Shown piece by piece: positions 26,745 to 37,404 of a stretch of 64,000 nucleotides of DNA. The translations under genes and the position numbers were made by a program. Within the stretch, counting starts at the first letter, position 1. Each line of letters begins with the position of its first letter. The stretch comes from Candidatus Woesearchaeota archaeon (GTDB taxonomy: Archaea > Nanobdellota > Nanobdellia > Woesearchaeales > GW2011-AR9): the NCBI GenBank assembly GCA_945861715.1, contig CAMAVK010000001.1:310001-374000 (forward strand), given 5' to 3'. Under the pieces are notes generated by a model. It searched no databases. It saw nothing but the letters and a program-made list of their open reading frames with translations, and was not told the origin of the DNA.

Positions 26745-27761
26745 ATGACAATTAATATAGCTATCAATGGTTTCGGAAGAATCGGTCGCATGATCGCACG
26801 AGCAGCGTACGAAGACAAAAATATCAACATTGTTGCAATAAACGATCTAACAGACACCAAAACATTAGCACATCTTCTCAAACACGACACAGTACATGGC
26901 ACATTCAACCAACAAATCACATCAGATGAGCACCATCTCATCATCAACAAAAAGAAAATTCCTGTATTCACCGAAAAAGACCCAAGTAAATTGCCCTGGA
27001 AAAAACTAGGGGTCCACGTCGCAGTCGAATGCACGGGCAGATTCACCTCCCCAGACGGAGCAGCACAGCACCTCAAAGCCGGAGCAAAAAAAGTTCTTCT
27101 CTCCGCCCCTTGCAAATGCGACGGCCCACTTCCAAAAAACGTAATCAGTATCGTCTACGGTGTCAATCATCAAAAATTCAGCAAGAACACCCATACAATC
27201 ATCTCGAACGCCTCATGTACAACAAACTGCGTAACACCCATACTTGATGTCATCGAAAAACATATCGGAATCAAACGATGCGTCTTCACTACAATCCACG
27301 CCTACACCGCAGATCAAAATCTAGTTGATGGCCCACATAAAGACCTCAGACGATCCCGAGCCGCTGCGCAAAATATTGTCCCAACCACAAGTGGCGCAGA
27401 CATTGCCGTAGTGCAAGCAATTCCCGCGTTAGCAGGCAAACTCAAAGGCTCAGCATTTCGTGTTCCCGTACCAGACGGCTCCGTCACCGATTTTACCATT
27501 GAAACCAATAAAGATACAACCGTTGAGCAAGTAAACACCCTCATCAAAAAAGCCTCCACCTCAACTCACAAAGGAATCATTGAATATAGCGAAGAGGAAC
27601 TAGTATCGAGCGACATCATCCATAACCCGCACTCCACCATCTACGACTCAAAATTAACGCAAGTAGTTGACAAAAGAATGATCAAAATTATCAGCTGGTA
27701 TGATAACGAATGGGGTTACAGCTGCCGCATGGTCGACATGATAAAACTAATCGGAAAATAA
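26745..27761 (+). CDS. gap: Glyceraldehyde-3-phosphate dehydrogenase, bacterial/eukaryotic-type (class I)
   Basis: INGFGRIGRM; active site SNASCTTNC; WYDNEWGYSCRMVDM. Confidence 0.95.
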   Translation: MTINIAINGFGRIGRMIARAAYEDKNINIVAINDLTDTKTLAHLLKHDTVHGTFNQQITSDEHHLIINKKKIPVFTEKDPSKLPWKKLGVHVAVECTGRFTSPDGAAQHLKAGAKKVLLSAPCKCDGPLPKNVISIVYGVNHQKFSKNTHTIISNASCTTNCVTPILDVIEKHIGIKRCVFTTIHAYTADQNLVDGPHKDLRRSRAAAQNIVPTTSGADIAVVQAIPALAGKLKGSAFRVPVPDGSVTDFTIETNKDTTVEQVNTLIKKASTSTHKGIIEYSEEELVSSDIIHNPHSTIYDSKLTQVVDKRMIKIISWYDNEWGYSCRMVDMIKLIGK

Positions 27762-27808
27762 ACCATTCCTCATTAAACCTCCGAAAAAGGAAATGCGAGC
27801 AATAAATC

Positions 27809-28591
27809 ATGGTATCCCAAACAAAAGGAAAAGCTATAGCGCTCATCTTCATCGCGGGACCTTGTTCCATCGAATCAGAAAAACAGTTTCTCACTATCGC
27901 AAAAGCGGTTAAGGCTGCAGGTGCAACTCACCTTCGAGGCGGGGCATTCAAACCAAGAACAAATCCAGAATCCTTCCAAGGACATGGTCACGATATTCTT
28001 CATGTATTAAAAAAAGCAAAGAAGCTAACCAAACTCCCAATAGTAAGTGAAATCTTAGACACCGAAGATATCAATAGCGCAGCACCACACATTGACATCA
28101 TCCAAATCGGAACACGCAACATGCATAATACCACGTTGCTTAAAAAAATTGCACAAAGACAATCTCTAAAACCAATACTCCTCAAACGCGGATTTGCTGC
28201 AACAAAAAAAGAACTTCTTGGAGCAATAGCATACCTAAAACAGCATGGCCATAAAGCGCAAATTTACATTTGTGAGCGGGGTATTAGAACATTCGCAGAT
28301 GGTGAATATAGCAGATATACACTCGATGTAAACCTTATTGCTGACCTCAAAACCGATCCGACATTTCCCTATCCTATCTTAGTTGACCCATCACATCCGG
28401 CGGGACGTTCTGATTTAGTGGAATCCCTCAGTTACGCTGGAATCGCTGCAGGGGCGGATGGATTAATCATTGAAGTAAGCATGTCTCCATTCATTGAGCA
28501 TGCATTATCTGATAAAGAACAACAAATTACCCCGAACGTTCTAAAACGAATAATCAACAATTGTCAGAAAATCAAAAAGATCACATCATAA
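27809..28591 (+). CDS. aroF: 3-deoxy-7-phosphoheptulonate (DAHP) synthase
   Basis: [55 protein letters not shown]. Confidence 0.9.
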   Translation: MVSQTKGKAIALIFIAGPCSIESEKQFLTIAKAVKAAGATHLRGGAFKPRTNPESFQGHGHDILHVLKKAKKLTKLPIVSEILDTEDINSAAPHIDIIQIGTRNMHNTTLLKKIAQRQSLKPILLKRGFAATKKELLGAIAYLKQHGHKAQIYICERGIRTFADGEYSRYTLDVNLIADLKTDPTFPYPILVDPSHPAGRSDLVESLSYAGIAAGADGLIIEVSMSPFIEHALSDKEQQITPNVLKRIINNCQKIKKITS

Positions 28592-28609
28592 TACAAAATA
28601 TTCAAGTAC

Positions 28610-30523
28610 TCACTCAAAATAAATTTTAAGCAATCCCCGAACTTTCCGAACGCGAGCAATCATTTCAACAATCGCATCTAAATCTCGTGGAACAACTAAG
28701 AACGCACACTCAATCTTACCAACATCAGACATCTTTGCTTTCGCTTCCTTCACTTCAAACCCTGCTTGAGCTATTGTATGTAAAAAATCTGCGAGTACCC
28801 CACTTCTTTCTGTTGCCTCAATATAAAACCTAATTTTATTCGAATACGTTTGTTTCCATGCAACCGACACTACCTTATCTTCATCATTATTTTTCAACAA
28901 CAATCTGCAGTCATCGCGATGCACAGACACAACACGATGCTTTGTAATAAGACCCACAATCGCAAAAGTAGGAATCGGCATACAGCATCGTGCTAAATGG
29001 CAAACCGCCGATCCAAATTCTTCACATTCAACAAGACCATCTTGCTCCTCAACAACCGCCGCCGTCATTTTCCTATAGTGCAACACAGGAACCTTCTCGG
29101 TCACTCGCAGCGATTTACGAATCTTCTGTCGCGTACGACCTGACATCACAATTTTGAGCCATGCACTCCGCGGTCGTTGACTCTTATTTGTCAATACTTC
29201 GATAACATCTCCTTGCTTAAGCTCCTCCTTAAGAGGTACAAATTTACCATTAATCCGAGCACCAATACAATGATCTCCAACCGACTGATGGACCAAGTAT
29301 GCAAAATCAAGGACTCGAGCACCTTTAGGTAATTCTTTCACATCACCTTTTGGTGTATAGCAATAAATCGTATCTCCAAACAAATCAACTTTAACGGATT
29401 CAAGAAAATCTTTATCCTCGCCCGACTTCTGTAAATCCATCACACCACGAAGCCAGGCCACCTTTTTCTCAAACATCTCATCGCTTCGAACTTTTTTATA
29501 TCGCCAGTGCGCAGCAAACCCCTCCTCTGCGAGCTCATCCATCTCAAGAGTACGAATTTGAACTTCAAGCACTTTTCCCGATGGGAGTTTAACCCCTGTG
29601 TGAATAGAACGATATCCATTTGGTTTTGGATTTGTGATATAATCCTTTAATCTACCATCAAGCGATTCCAATTTCTCATGAATAATACCAAGTAACGCGT
29701 AACAATCTTTTTCTGAACCAACAAGCACCCGCACTCCAAGCAAGTCATATTGATCATGCAAACTCACACCGCGGTCCACTATTTTTTTATAGATACTATA
29801 GATATGTTTTGGTCGTCCTTTAATCTTAACAATATCAACATGTCCCGTAGCTACAGATTTGATGAGTGTTACTGCCTCTACAATACTCTTCTCACGTTGT
29901 TCACGTGAATCCTCAATAAAATTCGCAATCTCACGATATTTTCGAGGATTCAACACCTGTAAAGACAAATCCTCCAGTTGCACCTTCATCTTCTCAACAC
30001 CAAGACGATTAGCGAGCGGTGCATAGACCTCAAGAACCTCTGTTGCGATACGTTTCTTTTCCGTTTCATCAAGAACAGAAATAGTATGTAAATTATCAAT
30101 TTTCGAAGCTAGTTTAATCAGGATAACTCTTACATCTTTAAGCGCAGTCAACACAATTTTACGTAATCCCTCAGCTCCAAGCTTATTATTCTTCAACTTA
30201 AGCGCCTTCAACTCTTCAACTCCCTTAATGAGCGCAAGAACCTCCGAGCCAAATTTTTCAAGGATCTCCTTCTCCGAGCTCACCTTCAAAATCCCTTGAA
30301 GAACCCCTGCAATCACCACTTCAGGTTCACTCTTATTATCAATGAGAATAATCCCAATACGAGAGTTATGATCAAAATACGAATCTCCCGATTTACGAAG
30401 AACAGAAGCCAGTTTCGAGCCAGCAAACTCTTGCCCAAGTTCTATAGCTAACACATCAGTTTCAATGTATCCCTTCTCTCGCGCAAGAGCTCCTAGTTTC
30501 ATAAGAAAAGAAATACAACTCAC
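28610..30523 (-). CDS. RelA/SpoT homolog (long RSH), predicted (p)ppGpp synthetase with degenerate HD hydrolase domain
   Basis: Synthetase motifs GRPKHIYSIYKK, GRLKDYITNPKPNGYRSIHTGV, EVQIRTLEMDELAEEGFAAHW; TGS; CC-type zinc-finger-like region; ACT. HD positions altered: VIAGVLQGILK, KLASKIDNLHTI. Confidence 0.93.
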   Translation of the reverse strand: MSCISFLMKLGALAREKGYIETDVLAIELGQEFAGSKLASVLRKSGDSYFDHNSRIGIILIDNKSEPEVVIAGVLQGILKVSSEKEILEKFGSEVLALIKGVEELKALKLKNNKLGAEGLRKIVLTALKDVRVILIKLASKIDNLHTISVLDETEKKRIATEVLEVYAPLANRLGVEKMKVQLEDLSLQVLNPRKYREIANFIEDSREQREKSIVEAVTLIKSVATGHVDIVKIKGRPKHIYSIYKKIVDRGVSLHDQYDLLGVRVLVGSEKDCYALLGIIHEKLESLDGRLKDYITNPKPNGYRSIHTGVKLPSGKVLEVQIRTLEMDELAEEGFAAHWRYKKVRSDEMFEKKVAWLRGVMDLQKSGEDKDFLESVKVDLFGDTIYCYTPKGDVKELPKGARVLDFAYLVHQSVGDHCIGARINGKFVPLKEELKQGDVIEVLTNKSQRPRSAWLKIVMSGRTRQKIRKSLRVTEKVPVLHYRKMTAAVVEEQDGLVECEEFGSAVCHLARCCMPIPTFAIVGLITKHRVVSVHRDDCRLLLKNNDEDKVVSVAWKQTYSNKIRFYIEATERSGVLADFLHTIAQAGFEVKEAKAKMSDVGKIECAFLVVPRDLDAIVEMIARVRKVRGLLKIYFE

Positions 30524-30593
30524 CTTAATAAAAATATCTCCCTAATTGTCGCAAACAAACTAAACCCTTAAACTCTTCCAGAATAATCACCAT

Positions 30594-31664
30594 TTATTTC
30601 CCTTTCCCAAGTACCTTCATACTTCCAAGCATCTTCATATCCAGACAAACCCGAAATGTTCCCGGAGCAAATTGTCCGCATTTCACCGTACGAACAATAC
30701 GAACCGTATAACCAAGTGAAATGCACAACTCGCGAATTTTCTTACGATAAGCAGCAAACTCTTTCTCCTCAAGAAACGCATACAAATGAATCATTCCCCC
30801 CACCACAACTTTAGGAAGTGCAACATGAAGAAATTCTTCGCCTGTCTTTGGAAGCGGCATAATGATGCGATCAAACTTATTTTTCAATTTTGGAGTCGCA
30901 ATTCTAGCATCACCACACATAAACGTAATCCTATCCATAAACCGATTCATTTCTACATTTTCCTGTGCATATTTACACGCAATAGGATTCAGCTCCAGCG
31001 CCCAAATGTGCGTTGCTTTAGAATGCTTTGCTATAACCAGTGGAAACGGAGCAGCCCCAGCAAACAACACTAACACCTTTTCACCGGCGCGAACTAATCC
31101 AGCGACTCGCAATCGCTCATGACCCGTTCGCGCAGAAAAATAAACTTGTTCAATATCTAATTTAATGCGAATACCCGACTCCAAATGGATTGTCTCCCGC
31201 GTATCACGCCCAGCCAGCACACGGACTTTACGAGTACGAAACTCGCCAGTATGAATATCCTCTTTCATCACAATAGTCGTTACTTGTGTATTGGTTTGTA
31301 GATATGCCTCAGCAATTGTATTGGCTTTACCAACTAACGCAATTGGAATTTCAAGAACCATAATGGTTCCAATAATCTCTTGTGTCTTAGGAATGAGAGC
31401 AAGTTCAGCTGCCGACAACTTCGACCTCAACACATCCTCTGGCATAAGGTCTTTCTTCTTCAACGGGAATGCAAATTTCGTATCCAGTACTGTTGCATTT
31501 GGTATTTTGATATTTTTCCCTTTCTGTAGCGAATCAGAAATAATCGGAAAATAAATAAAATTCATCTCTTTCACTGTAACATAATCTAAATGAACTAACC
31601 TATGCTTCACGAGATATTCTTTCACCTTCTGAGCAAAAGGAAGAGTCGTTTGAACCGCTAACAT
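30594..31664 (-). CDS. tRNA (guanine37-N1)-methyltransferase Trm5 / TYW2-family
   Basis: GIRIKLDIEQVYFSARTGHERLRVAGLVRAGEKVLVLFAGAAPFPLVIAK...ALELNPIACKYAQENVEMNR...IIMPLPKTGEEFLHVAL. Confidence 0.88.
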   Translation of the reverse strand: MLAVQTTLPFAQKVKEYLVKHRLVHLDYVTVKEMNFIYFPIISDSLQKGKNIKIPNATVLDTKFAFPLKKKDLMPEDVLRSKLSAAELALIPKTQEIIGTIMVLEIPIALVGKANTIAEAYLQTNTQVTTIVMKEDIHTGEFRTRKVRVLAGRDTRETIHLESGIRIKLDIEQVYFSARTGHERLRVAGLVRAGEKVLVLFAGAAPFPLVIAKHSKATHIWALELNPIACKYAQENVEMNRFMDRITFMCGDARIATPKLKNKFDRIIMPLPKTGEEFLHVALPKVVVGGMIHLYAFLEEKEFAAYRKKIRELCISLGYTVRIVRTVKCGQFAPGTFRVCLDMKMLGSMKVLGKGK

Positions 31665-31810
31665 AAAAATAACTCATCAAGCAAGTGATATAAACTTTAC
31701 GCCAAATTTACCTTGAACTCCTTAAATAATGTATACCATGTAGTTTCAGGATAAGACACAATCATTTTATACCCAACAGTTTATAAAAAGGAAATTATCT
31801 AAATCACTAC

Positions 31811-32233
31811 ATGAATCTCCTTAATACCATAAAATCAACTCTCACCATGGGTTCACATCAACCAATTCCACCCCATGTTGATTCGCAACTCTACACACCT
31901 CTTGTTCGAATCTCCTTACAAGAGTTAATCAATACCCATCATTATCAATTATCTAATAAGGATTTATTGGGAAAAATGACCTCTAAGGGTTATGCCTTTA
32001 TTGGAACCGAAGTATGTCAACAGGACCTCGACCTTCAAAATTATGTCATAGAATGTACAAAAAAGTTTGGTTCCCTAACACATACTTCACCAATTCATAT
32101 TGTCTACGGCCCTACTGTTTTTGATTTCCCACCAGAAAATCACAACTTCATCCTCTCAAAAGCGATCTTTACAAGCCGGTTTCCTCCGGTCGGGTTATAT
32201 CACACCTTTGTTCGCTATGCGCTACCAAAATAA
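31811..32233 (+). CDS. Hypothetical protein
   Basis: 140-aa ORF. Confidence 0.5.
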   Translation: MNLLNTIKSTLTMGSHQPIPPHVDSQLYTPLVRISLQELINTHHYQLSNKDLLGKMTSKGYAFIGTEVCQQDLDLQNYVIECTKKFGSLTHTSPIHIVYGPTVFDFPPENHNFILSKAIFTSRFPPVGLYHTFVRYALPK

Positions 32234-32305
32234 CAGGTCACAAAAACACATAGTATCTAGCACACAACCACATTCTTTTTAACATCCACCTCCTCTCAAA
32301 CCAAA

Positions 32306-33343
32306 ATGGGACTAGCAATACGTGACTTAGTATCAAAACAAGAAATTGCTATCTCTGATCTCTCAGGGAAAATTCTCGCAGTCGATTCCATGAACCTCTT
32401 ATACCAATTTTTAACCACCATTCGTGGCCCAACAGGTGGACCATTAACCAACGACAAAGGACAAGTCACAAGTCACCTCATCGGCTTATTCAATCGAACA
32501 ACGAGTTTAATGGAAGAAGGAGTCAAACTCGTCTTTGTCTTCGATGGAAAAGCTCCTGCGATCAAGCAAAAAACATGGGACAAACGAGCCCAAGCCAAAT
32601 CAATTGCCGCAAATAAACTTGCTGTTGCCGAACAAGACGAAAATACAGACGATATCAAACGCTATTCCGCTCAAACCGCCGTTCTCACCAAAGACATGGT
32701 TGAAGATGCAAAGAATCTCATCAGGGCTTTAGGCTGTCCAATTGTTGAGGCACCAAGTGAAGGAGAAGCGCAAGCATCTCATCTCGTAACCATCGGCAAA
32801 GCCTACGCATGCGTCTCACAAGATTACGACACCCTTCTCTTCGGCGCTCCACGAGTAATTCGTAACCTCTCAATAGATGGGAAGCGCAAAAAACCAGGCA
32901 CATTAGCCTACGAAATTGTAAAACCAGAAATGGTGGAGTTAGAAAAAGTTCTCACCGAACTAAAACTCACTCAAGAACAACTTCGCGTGTTAGCCATCCT
33001 TATTGGAACGGATTATAATCCAGGTGGAATCAAAGGAATCGGACCAAAAAAAGCCCTCAAACTTTTACACGAACATGCAACCGACTATCCTGCCATCTTC
33101 GACCAAGTAGGTTGGGCAAACACCTATCCCGATTTACCTTGGACGGAATTACTTGATGTCATCAAAAACATCCCAACCACAGATTCACCCGAATTTATGT
33201 GGAATCCTATTGTGGAAGAAGAACTTGTAACACTTCTTGTCAATCAGTACGGTTTTTCCGCTGACCGTGTCAAATCAAAATTATCAAAATTAACCCAAGT
33301 ACGCAAAACCAAAAATCAAATCGGCTTAGACAAATTCTTCTAA
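32306..33343 (+). CDS. fen: Flap endonuclease 1
   Basis: KILAVDSMNLLYQFL, FVFDGKAPAIKQ, APSEGEAQASHL, GTDYNPGGIKGIGPKKAL; C-terminal PIP box QIGLDKFF. Confidence 0.95.
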   Translation: MGLAIRDLVSKQEIAISDLSGKILAVDSMNLLYQFLTTIRGPTGGPLTNDKGQVTSHLIGLFNRTTSLMEEGVKLVFVFDGKAPAIKQKTWDKRAQAKSIAANKLAVAEQDENTDDIKRYSAQTAVLTKDMVEDAKNLIRALGCPIVEAPSEGEAQASHLVTIGKAYACVSQDYDTLLFGAPRVIRNLSIDGKRKKPGTLAYEIVKPEMVELEKVLTELKLTQEQLRVLAILIGTDYNPGGIKGIGPKKALKLLHEHATDYPAIFDQVGWANTYPDLPWTELLDVIKNIPTTDSPEFMWNPIVEEELVTLLVNQYGFSADRVKSKLSKLTQVRKTKNQIGLDKFF

Positions 33344-33514
33344 ACTACTCCACAACATTTAACCAAATACCTGCCATCCACCATTCATTGAATTTCTTCT
33401 AACCCCTCGAACCTAACCATCCCATTGTATAAATCTTTATAAGACAAATTCAAGCTGTTACACTCAACATAATACAATATAACATAACACAATACAATTC
33501 TATGGTGATATCCA

Positions 33515-34516
33515 ATGGAGCAAAAACAATTAGACGAACTTGACGAAACACCTCTTGAAGAGTATATTGAAGAGGAAGATGAAGTTGAAAACTACAAAGC
33601 ACAAAAAAAAGCGATAAAAAAGCCCAAAAAAAATCCCTGGAAAGAAGAATCACCTGAGCAAGTTGAATCACAAGAGTCAGATGATGAACTAATCGATTCC
33701 ACCTCGGCAGCATCAAAAACTACAGTATCAAACATAACAGCATCAAAAGTAACAGTATCGAAAACATTTTCCGAAGTGGAAAAAGTTCCTATCAATCCAT
33801 GGGCTAACCACGAAGAAAAATCATCCACCTCCAAAATGTGGATAATCCTCAGCGTCATTCTCGCAATACTATTACTCATTGCAATTTTCACTGGTGGTTT
33901 TGGCATGCTTGCTAAAAAAAATAGCATCAGCCAAGCAGAAGCCGAGCAAAGAGTTCTTGGATACGTGAACACTGAGCTATTAATGGGCGAAACTAAAGCA
34001 ACCATCGTATCCTCGGCTGACGCTGGGGATCAATATATGATAACATTAGCCGTTGGGTCCGAGACAGTTGATACATATATCACAAAAGACGGTCAAATGT
34101 TCTTCCCACAAGGCTTCGCAATATCAACCGCTGGACCATTGAGTCCTACTTCACCAACCACTCAAAACCAACCAACTGAGCCATCATCTCCCACCTCAAA
34201 CAATCCTGTTGCAACTCAACCAGCAGATCCAAGTACACCTGCAAAACCAGCACGTACAATCGAAATCAATCTTGCGGCAAAAAAGTGGGTATTCACCCCC
34301 ACTCAAATGAACGCGCGTTCAGGCGACCACATCAAATTAACTATTAACCCAACAGCGCTTGATTTCACCTTTACCATACCTGAGTTAAACATTGAAAGAG
34401 AAATCACCAAAGCAAGTGTAATCGAATTTGACGTACCAACCTCAGGCAACTATACCTTTAACTGCGCAAGTTGCGAAGAATATCGTGGCATGACGGGTAA
34501 AATAATTGTAGAATAA
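33515..34516 (+). CDS. Membrane-anchored protein with C-terminal cupredoxin-like domain
   Basis: Acidic/low-complexity N-terminus, TM WIILSVILAILLLIAIFTGGFGML, C-terminal KKWVFTPTQMNARSGDHIKLTINPTALDFTFTIPELN...GNYTFNCASCEEYRGMTGKIIVE. Confidence 0.7.
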   Translation: MEQKQLDELDETPLEEYIEEEDEVENYKAQKKAIKKPKKNPWKEESPEQVESQESDDELIDSTSAASKTTVSNITASKVTVSKTFSEVEKVPINPWANHEEKSSTSKMWIILSVILAILLLIAIFTGGFGMLAKKNSISQAEAEQRVLGYVNTELLMGETKATIVSSADAGDQYMITLAVGSETVDTYITKDGQMFFPQGFAISTAGPLSPTSPTTQNQPTEPSSPTSNNPVATQPADPSTPAKPARTIEINLAAKKWVFTPTQMNARSGDHIKLTINPTALDFTFTIPELNIEREITKASVIEFDVPTSGNYTFNCASCEEYRGMTGKIIVE

Positions 34517-34639
34517 AGATAACATATCACTTTTTTTTAACTTTTTAAAAACCGACAATCTCCCTACTTTTAGTTAAATATTCTAAACGCATCCTCCAGC
34601 GTCGAATAATTTTTAAAGAAACCCCGTCTCCAACCAAAT

Positions 34640-35362
34640 ATGAAGTCACGAACCAAAAAAATCATCTTATTAGCCTTCCTCGCCTTTATCGTTATAGGAT
34701 TTACCGCTCCTCTAGTCAGTTACACCTTCTTTGAAGGAAACCAAGACACAAATAGCAATCTTCCAGAGCAATTAAAAAATCCGAAGTTATGTAACACAGA
34801 CACCGATTGTACCCTAACATGTACTCCTCCAAGCGACCCTATTTTATGTATCCAAAATATCTGCGCTCAAACAGCGTGTGATCAAGATCCCCTATTTTAT
34901 TACAACCAAGTACCAACCAAGTTCACATTAGCCATTGTAATAAACAACACCAACATACCTTCACATCTTCCACTCATTGTTGATCCCAAAAATACCTTCG
35001 TACAAACCCAAGGGGATGCTATATCTGTATTTTCAGGGAATATGCCACTCATCGGTATTCTTGAAAAAGTGGGTATCACCTTTAACCAAAATTGCATGGT
35101 ATATCACACGACTCAATACTGCCAAGATGAAAACAACGTATTGGATTTAAGAATCAACGGCAACGCATCTACCCTAGACTACAGCCCTCAAGACGATGAT
35201 ATCATCATACTTTCGTATTCAAAAGTTCAACCAAAAAATATAATATTACCCGCACCAATTGAGCAAAATATCACAAACTCAACCGCCATAAAGCAAGCAA
35301 ATGAAATAAACCGAACTGCTAATACATCTCAGCTCAAGAGTGAAAGTAACTTGAAAAATTAA
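34640..35362 (+). CDS. Hypothetical membrane-anchored, Cys-containing extracytoplasmic protein
   Basis: N-terminal TM IILLAFLAFIVIGFTAPLVSY; Cys-rich CNTDTDCTLTCTPPSDPILCIQNICAQTACD. Confidence 0.6.
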   Translation: MKSRTKKIILLAFLAFIVIGFTAPLVSYTFFEGNQDTNSNLPEQLKNPKLCNTDTDCTLTCTPPSDPILCIQNICAQTACDQDPLFYYNQVPTKFTLAIVINNTNIPSHLPLIVDPKNTFVQTQGDAISVFSGNMPLIGILEKVGITFNQNCMVYHTTQYCQDENNVLDLRINGNASTLDYSPQDDDIIILSYSKVQPKNIILPAPIEQNITNSTAIKQANEINRTANTSQLKSESNLKN

Positions 35363-35383
35363 ATTCTATAAAGAGATACTCCA

Positions 35384-36685
35384 ATGACAAAAACCGCTCC
35401 ACCAACAAATAATCAAACCCCACTCTCCTACCACGAATTTCCCGTTCCAGGAAAAATAAAAATCATACCTTCAAAACCGTGTAACACCAAAGACGATCTC
35501 TCTCTAGCGTACACACCGGGCGTTGCTATCCCTTGTCTTGAAATAAAAAAGGACCCAAGCGCAGCCTACAAATACACTGCCAAAGGAAATCTCATTGCAG
35601 TTATTACCAATGGCACAGCAGTTCTTGGCTTAGGCGATATCGGCCCACTTGCAGGAAAACCAGTGATGGAAGGAAAATCCGTTCTCTTCAAACGCTTCGC
35701 AGGTCTCGACTCAATTGATATTGAAATCGATGAAAAAGATCCCAAAAAATTCATTGACATCGTTAAATCTTTAGAGCCAACCTTTGGTGGAATTAATTTA
35801 GAAGATATCAAAGCACCCGAGTGTTTTGAAATCGAACAAACCCTCATTGAAAAAATGTCAATCCCAGTCATGCATGATGATCAGCATGGCACCGCTATCA
35901 TTTGCAGCGCAGCATTACTCAACGCAGTTTCAATAGCAAACAAGAAAATAAGAGAAGTTAGAGTAGTCTTCTCCGGGGCAGGCGCAGCAGCGATTTCATG
36001 TGCAACACTCTTTCATAAGCTCGGAGTAAAAAAAGAAAACCTGACCTTGGTAGACAGTAAAGGCGTCATCACCACAGAAAGATTGCATGAGTTAAATCCA
36101 GAAAAGCAACAATTCGCCCAAAACACAACTAAAACCACTCTTGCCGACGCCCTCATCGGAGCCGATGTCTTTGTGGGTCTCTCTCAAGGCAACATCATGA
36201 CCAAAGAAATGTTACTGAGTATGGCACCAACACCCATCGTCTTTGCTATGGCAAATCCAACACCAGAAATAGATTACCACCTCGCTATAAGCACCCGTTC
36301 TGACATAATTATGGCTACAGGACGCTCCGATCTTCCCAATCAAATAAACAATGTACTTGCTTTCCCCTACTTATTTCGAGCAGCGTTAGATACGAGATCA
36401 GCAAAAATAACTCCAGAAATGAAACTTGCTTGCGTCAAAGCATTAGCCGCACTTGCCAAAAAGAAAGTTCCATCCAGCGTCGAAGCAGCATACAATCACA
36501 AGTTAGCCTTCGGGCCATTATACATCATACCCAAAGCCTTTGACTCACGTGTATTATCCGAAGTAACGCCAAAAATTGCCGAAGCAGCAATGACCTCTGG
36601 TGTAGCAACCATCCAACTCGACCTCAAGACATATCAACAAAACCTCGCAAAAACTGCAAAGCGACTAGCCAAAGGAAAATGGTAA
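35384..36685 (+). CDS. NAD(P)-dependent malic enzyme
   Basis: LAYTPGVAIPCLEI, AVITNGTAVLGLGDIGPLAGKPVMEGKSVLFKRFAG, VMHDDQHGTAII, VVFSGAGAAAISCATL. Confidence 0.94.
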   Translation: MTKTAPPTNNQTPLSYHEFPVPGKIKIIPSKPCNTKDDLSLAYTPGVAIPCLEIKKDPSAAYKYTAKGNLIAVITNGTAVLGLGDIGPLAGKPVMEGKSVLFKRFAGLDSIDIEIDEKDPKKFIDIVKSLEPTFGGINLEDIKAPECFEIEQTLIEKMSIPVMHDDQHGTAIICSAALLNAVSIANKKIREVRVVFSGAGAAAISCATLFHKLGVKKENLTLVDSKGVITTERLHELNPEKQQFAQNTTKTTLADALIGADVFVGLSQGNIMTKEMLLSMAPTPIVFAMANPTPEIDYHLAISTRSDIIMATGRSDLPNQINNVLAFPYLFRAALDTRSAKITPEMKLACVKALAALAKKKVPSSVEAAYNHKLAFGPLYIIPKAFDSRVLSEVTPKIAEAAMTSGVATIQLDLKTYQQNLAKTAKRLAKGKW

Positions 36686-36820
36686 TTATGTACTAGGCCA
36701 TACCCCATAAAGATCATCGCATTTTTTCTTTTTAGCTCTTTCTCCCTCTTTTTTTCTAACATAAATCTTTTCTAAATAAGCTCCGTCATCTTTAAAAAAT
36801 AGATTCAAATAACCTCATAT

Positions 36821-37315
36821 ATGGCTACATCTCCTACAATTTACCCTCTCCAACCAGAGAACCCAACAGGACCATATTATCCTTGCCCAAATCCAAACAA
36901 GTACTTCGAAGTACGTACCTCAAACATCCACCAGCGCGGCGTATTTACTCTAAAAACAATTCCCGAAGGAATAAAACTCATTGAATACATAGGTGAAAAA
37001 ATATCCAGAACAGAAGCTCTACAAAGAGAAGCAATAAACAACACAACTGGCCTCACCTATCTCTTCGACCTAAACGAAAATACCTTTATCGATGGAGCCG
37101 TGGGCGGAAACGAAAGCGCCTATATCAATCATGCTTGCACCCCAAATTGCGTTCCACGAACACTCGAAGGAAAAATTTGGATCGTATCAGCAAGAGAAAT
37201 CAAACCAAACGAAGAACTCACATACGATTACCAATTCCCATCAGACGATGTAGTACAAGACATATGCCGATGTGGAACAAAATATTGTCGTGGAACAATT
37301 CAACTCCCCAAATAA
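36821..37315 (+). CDS. SET-domain protein with post-SET cysteines (1 of 2)
   Basis: RGVFTLKTIPEGIKLIEYIGEKIS...GGNESAYINHACTPNC...IKPNEELTYDYQFP...CRCGTKYCRG. Confidence 0.9.
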   Translation: MATSPTIYPLQPENPTGPYYPCPNPNKYFEVRTSNIHQRGVFTLKTIPEGIKLIEYIGEKISRTEALQREAINNTTGLTYLFDLNENTFIDGAVGGNESAYINHACTPNCVPRTLEGKIWIVSAREIKPNEELTYDYQFPSDDVVQDICRCGTKYCRGTIQLPK

Positions 37316-37404
37316 CAAATAAACCATCAGCACTTCTTAACATTCTACCTCCTCCCCTCGTAGCAACCACAAGCCATATTAACCCCCTTCTTCCAAAACC
37401 CCTC

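Noticed and set aside
37135-37404. N-terminal extension of the second SET ORF
   Set aside because: Overlaps the end of the first SET gene in another frame; composition is non-protein-like and ATG 37405 fits the SET domain start.
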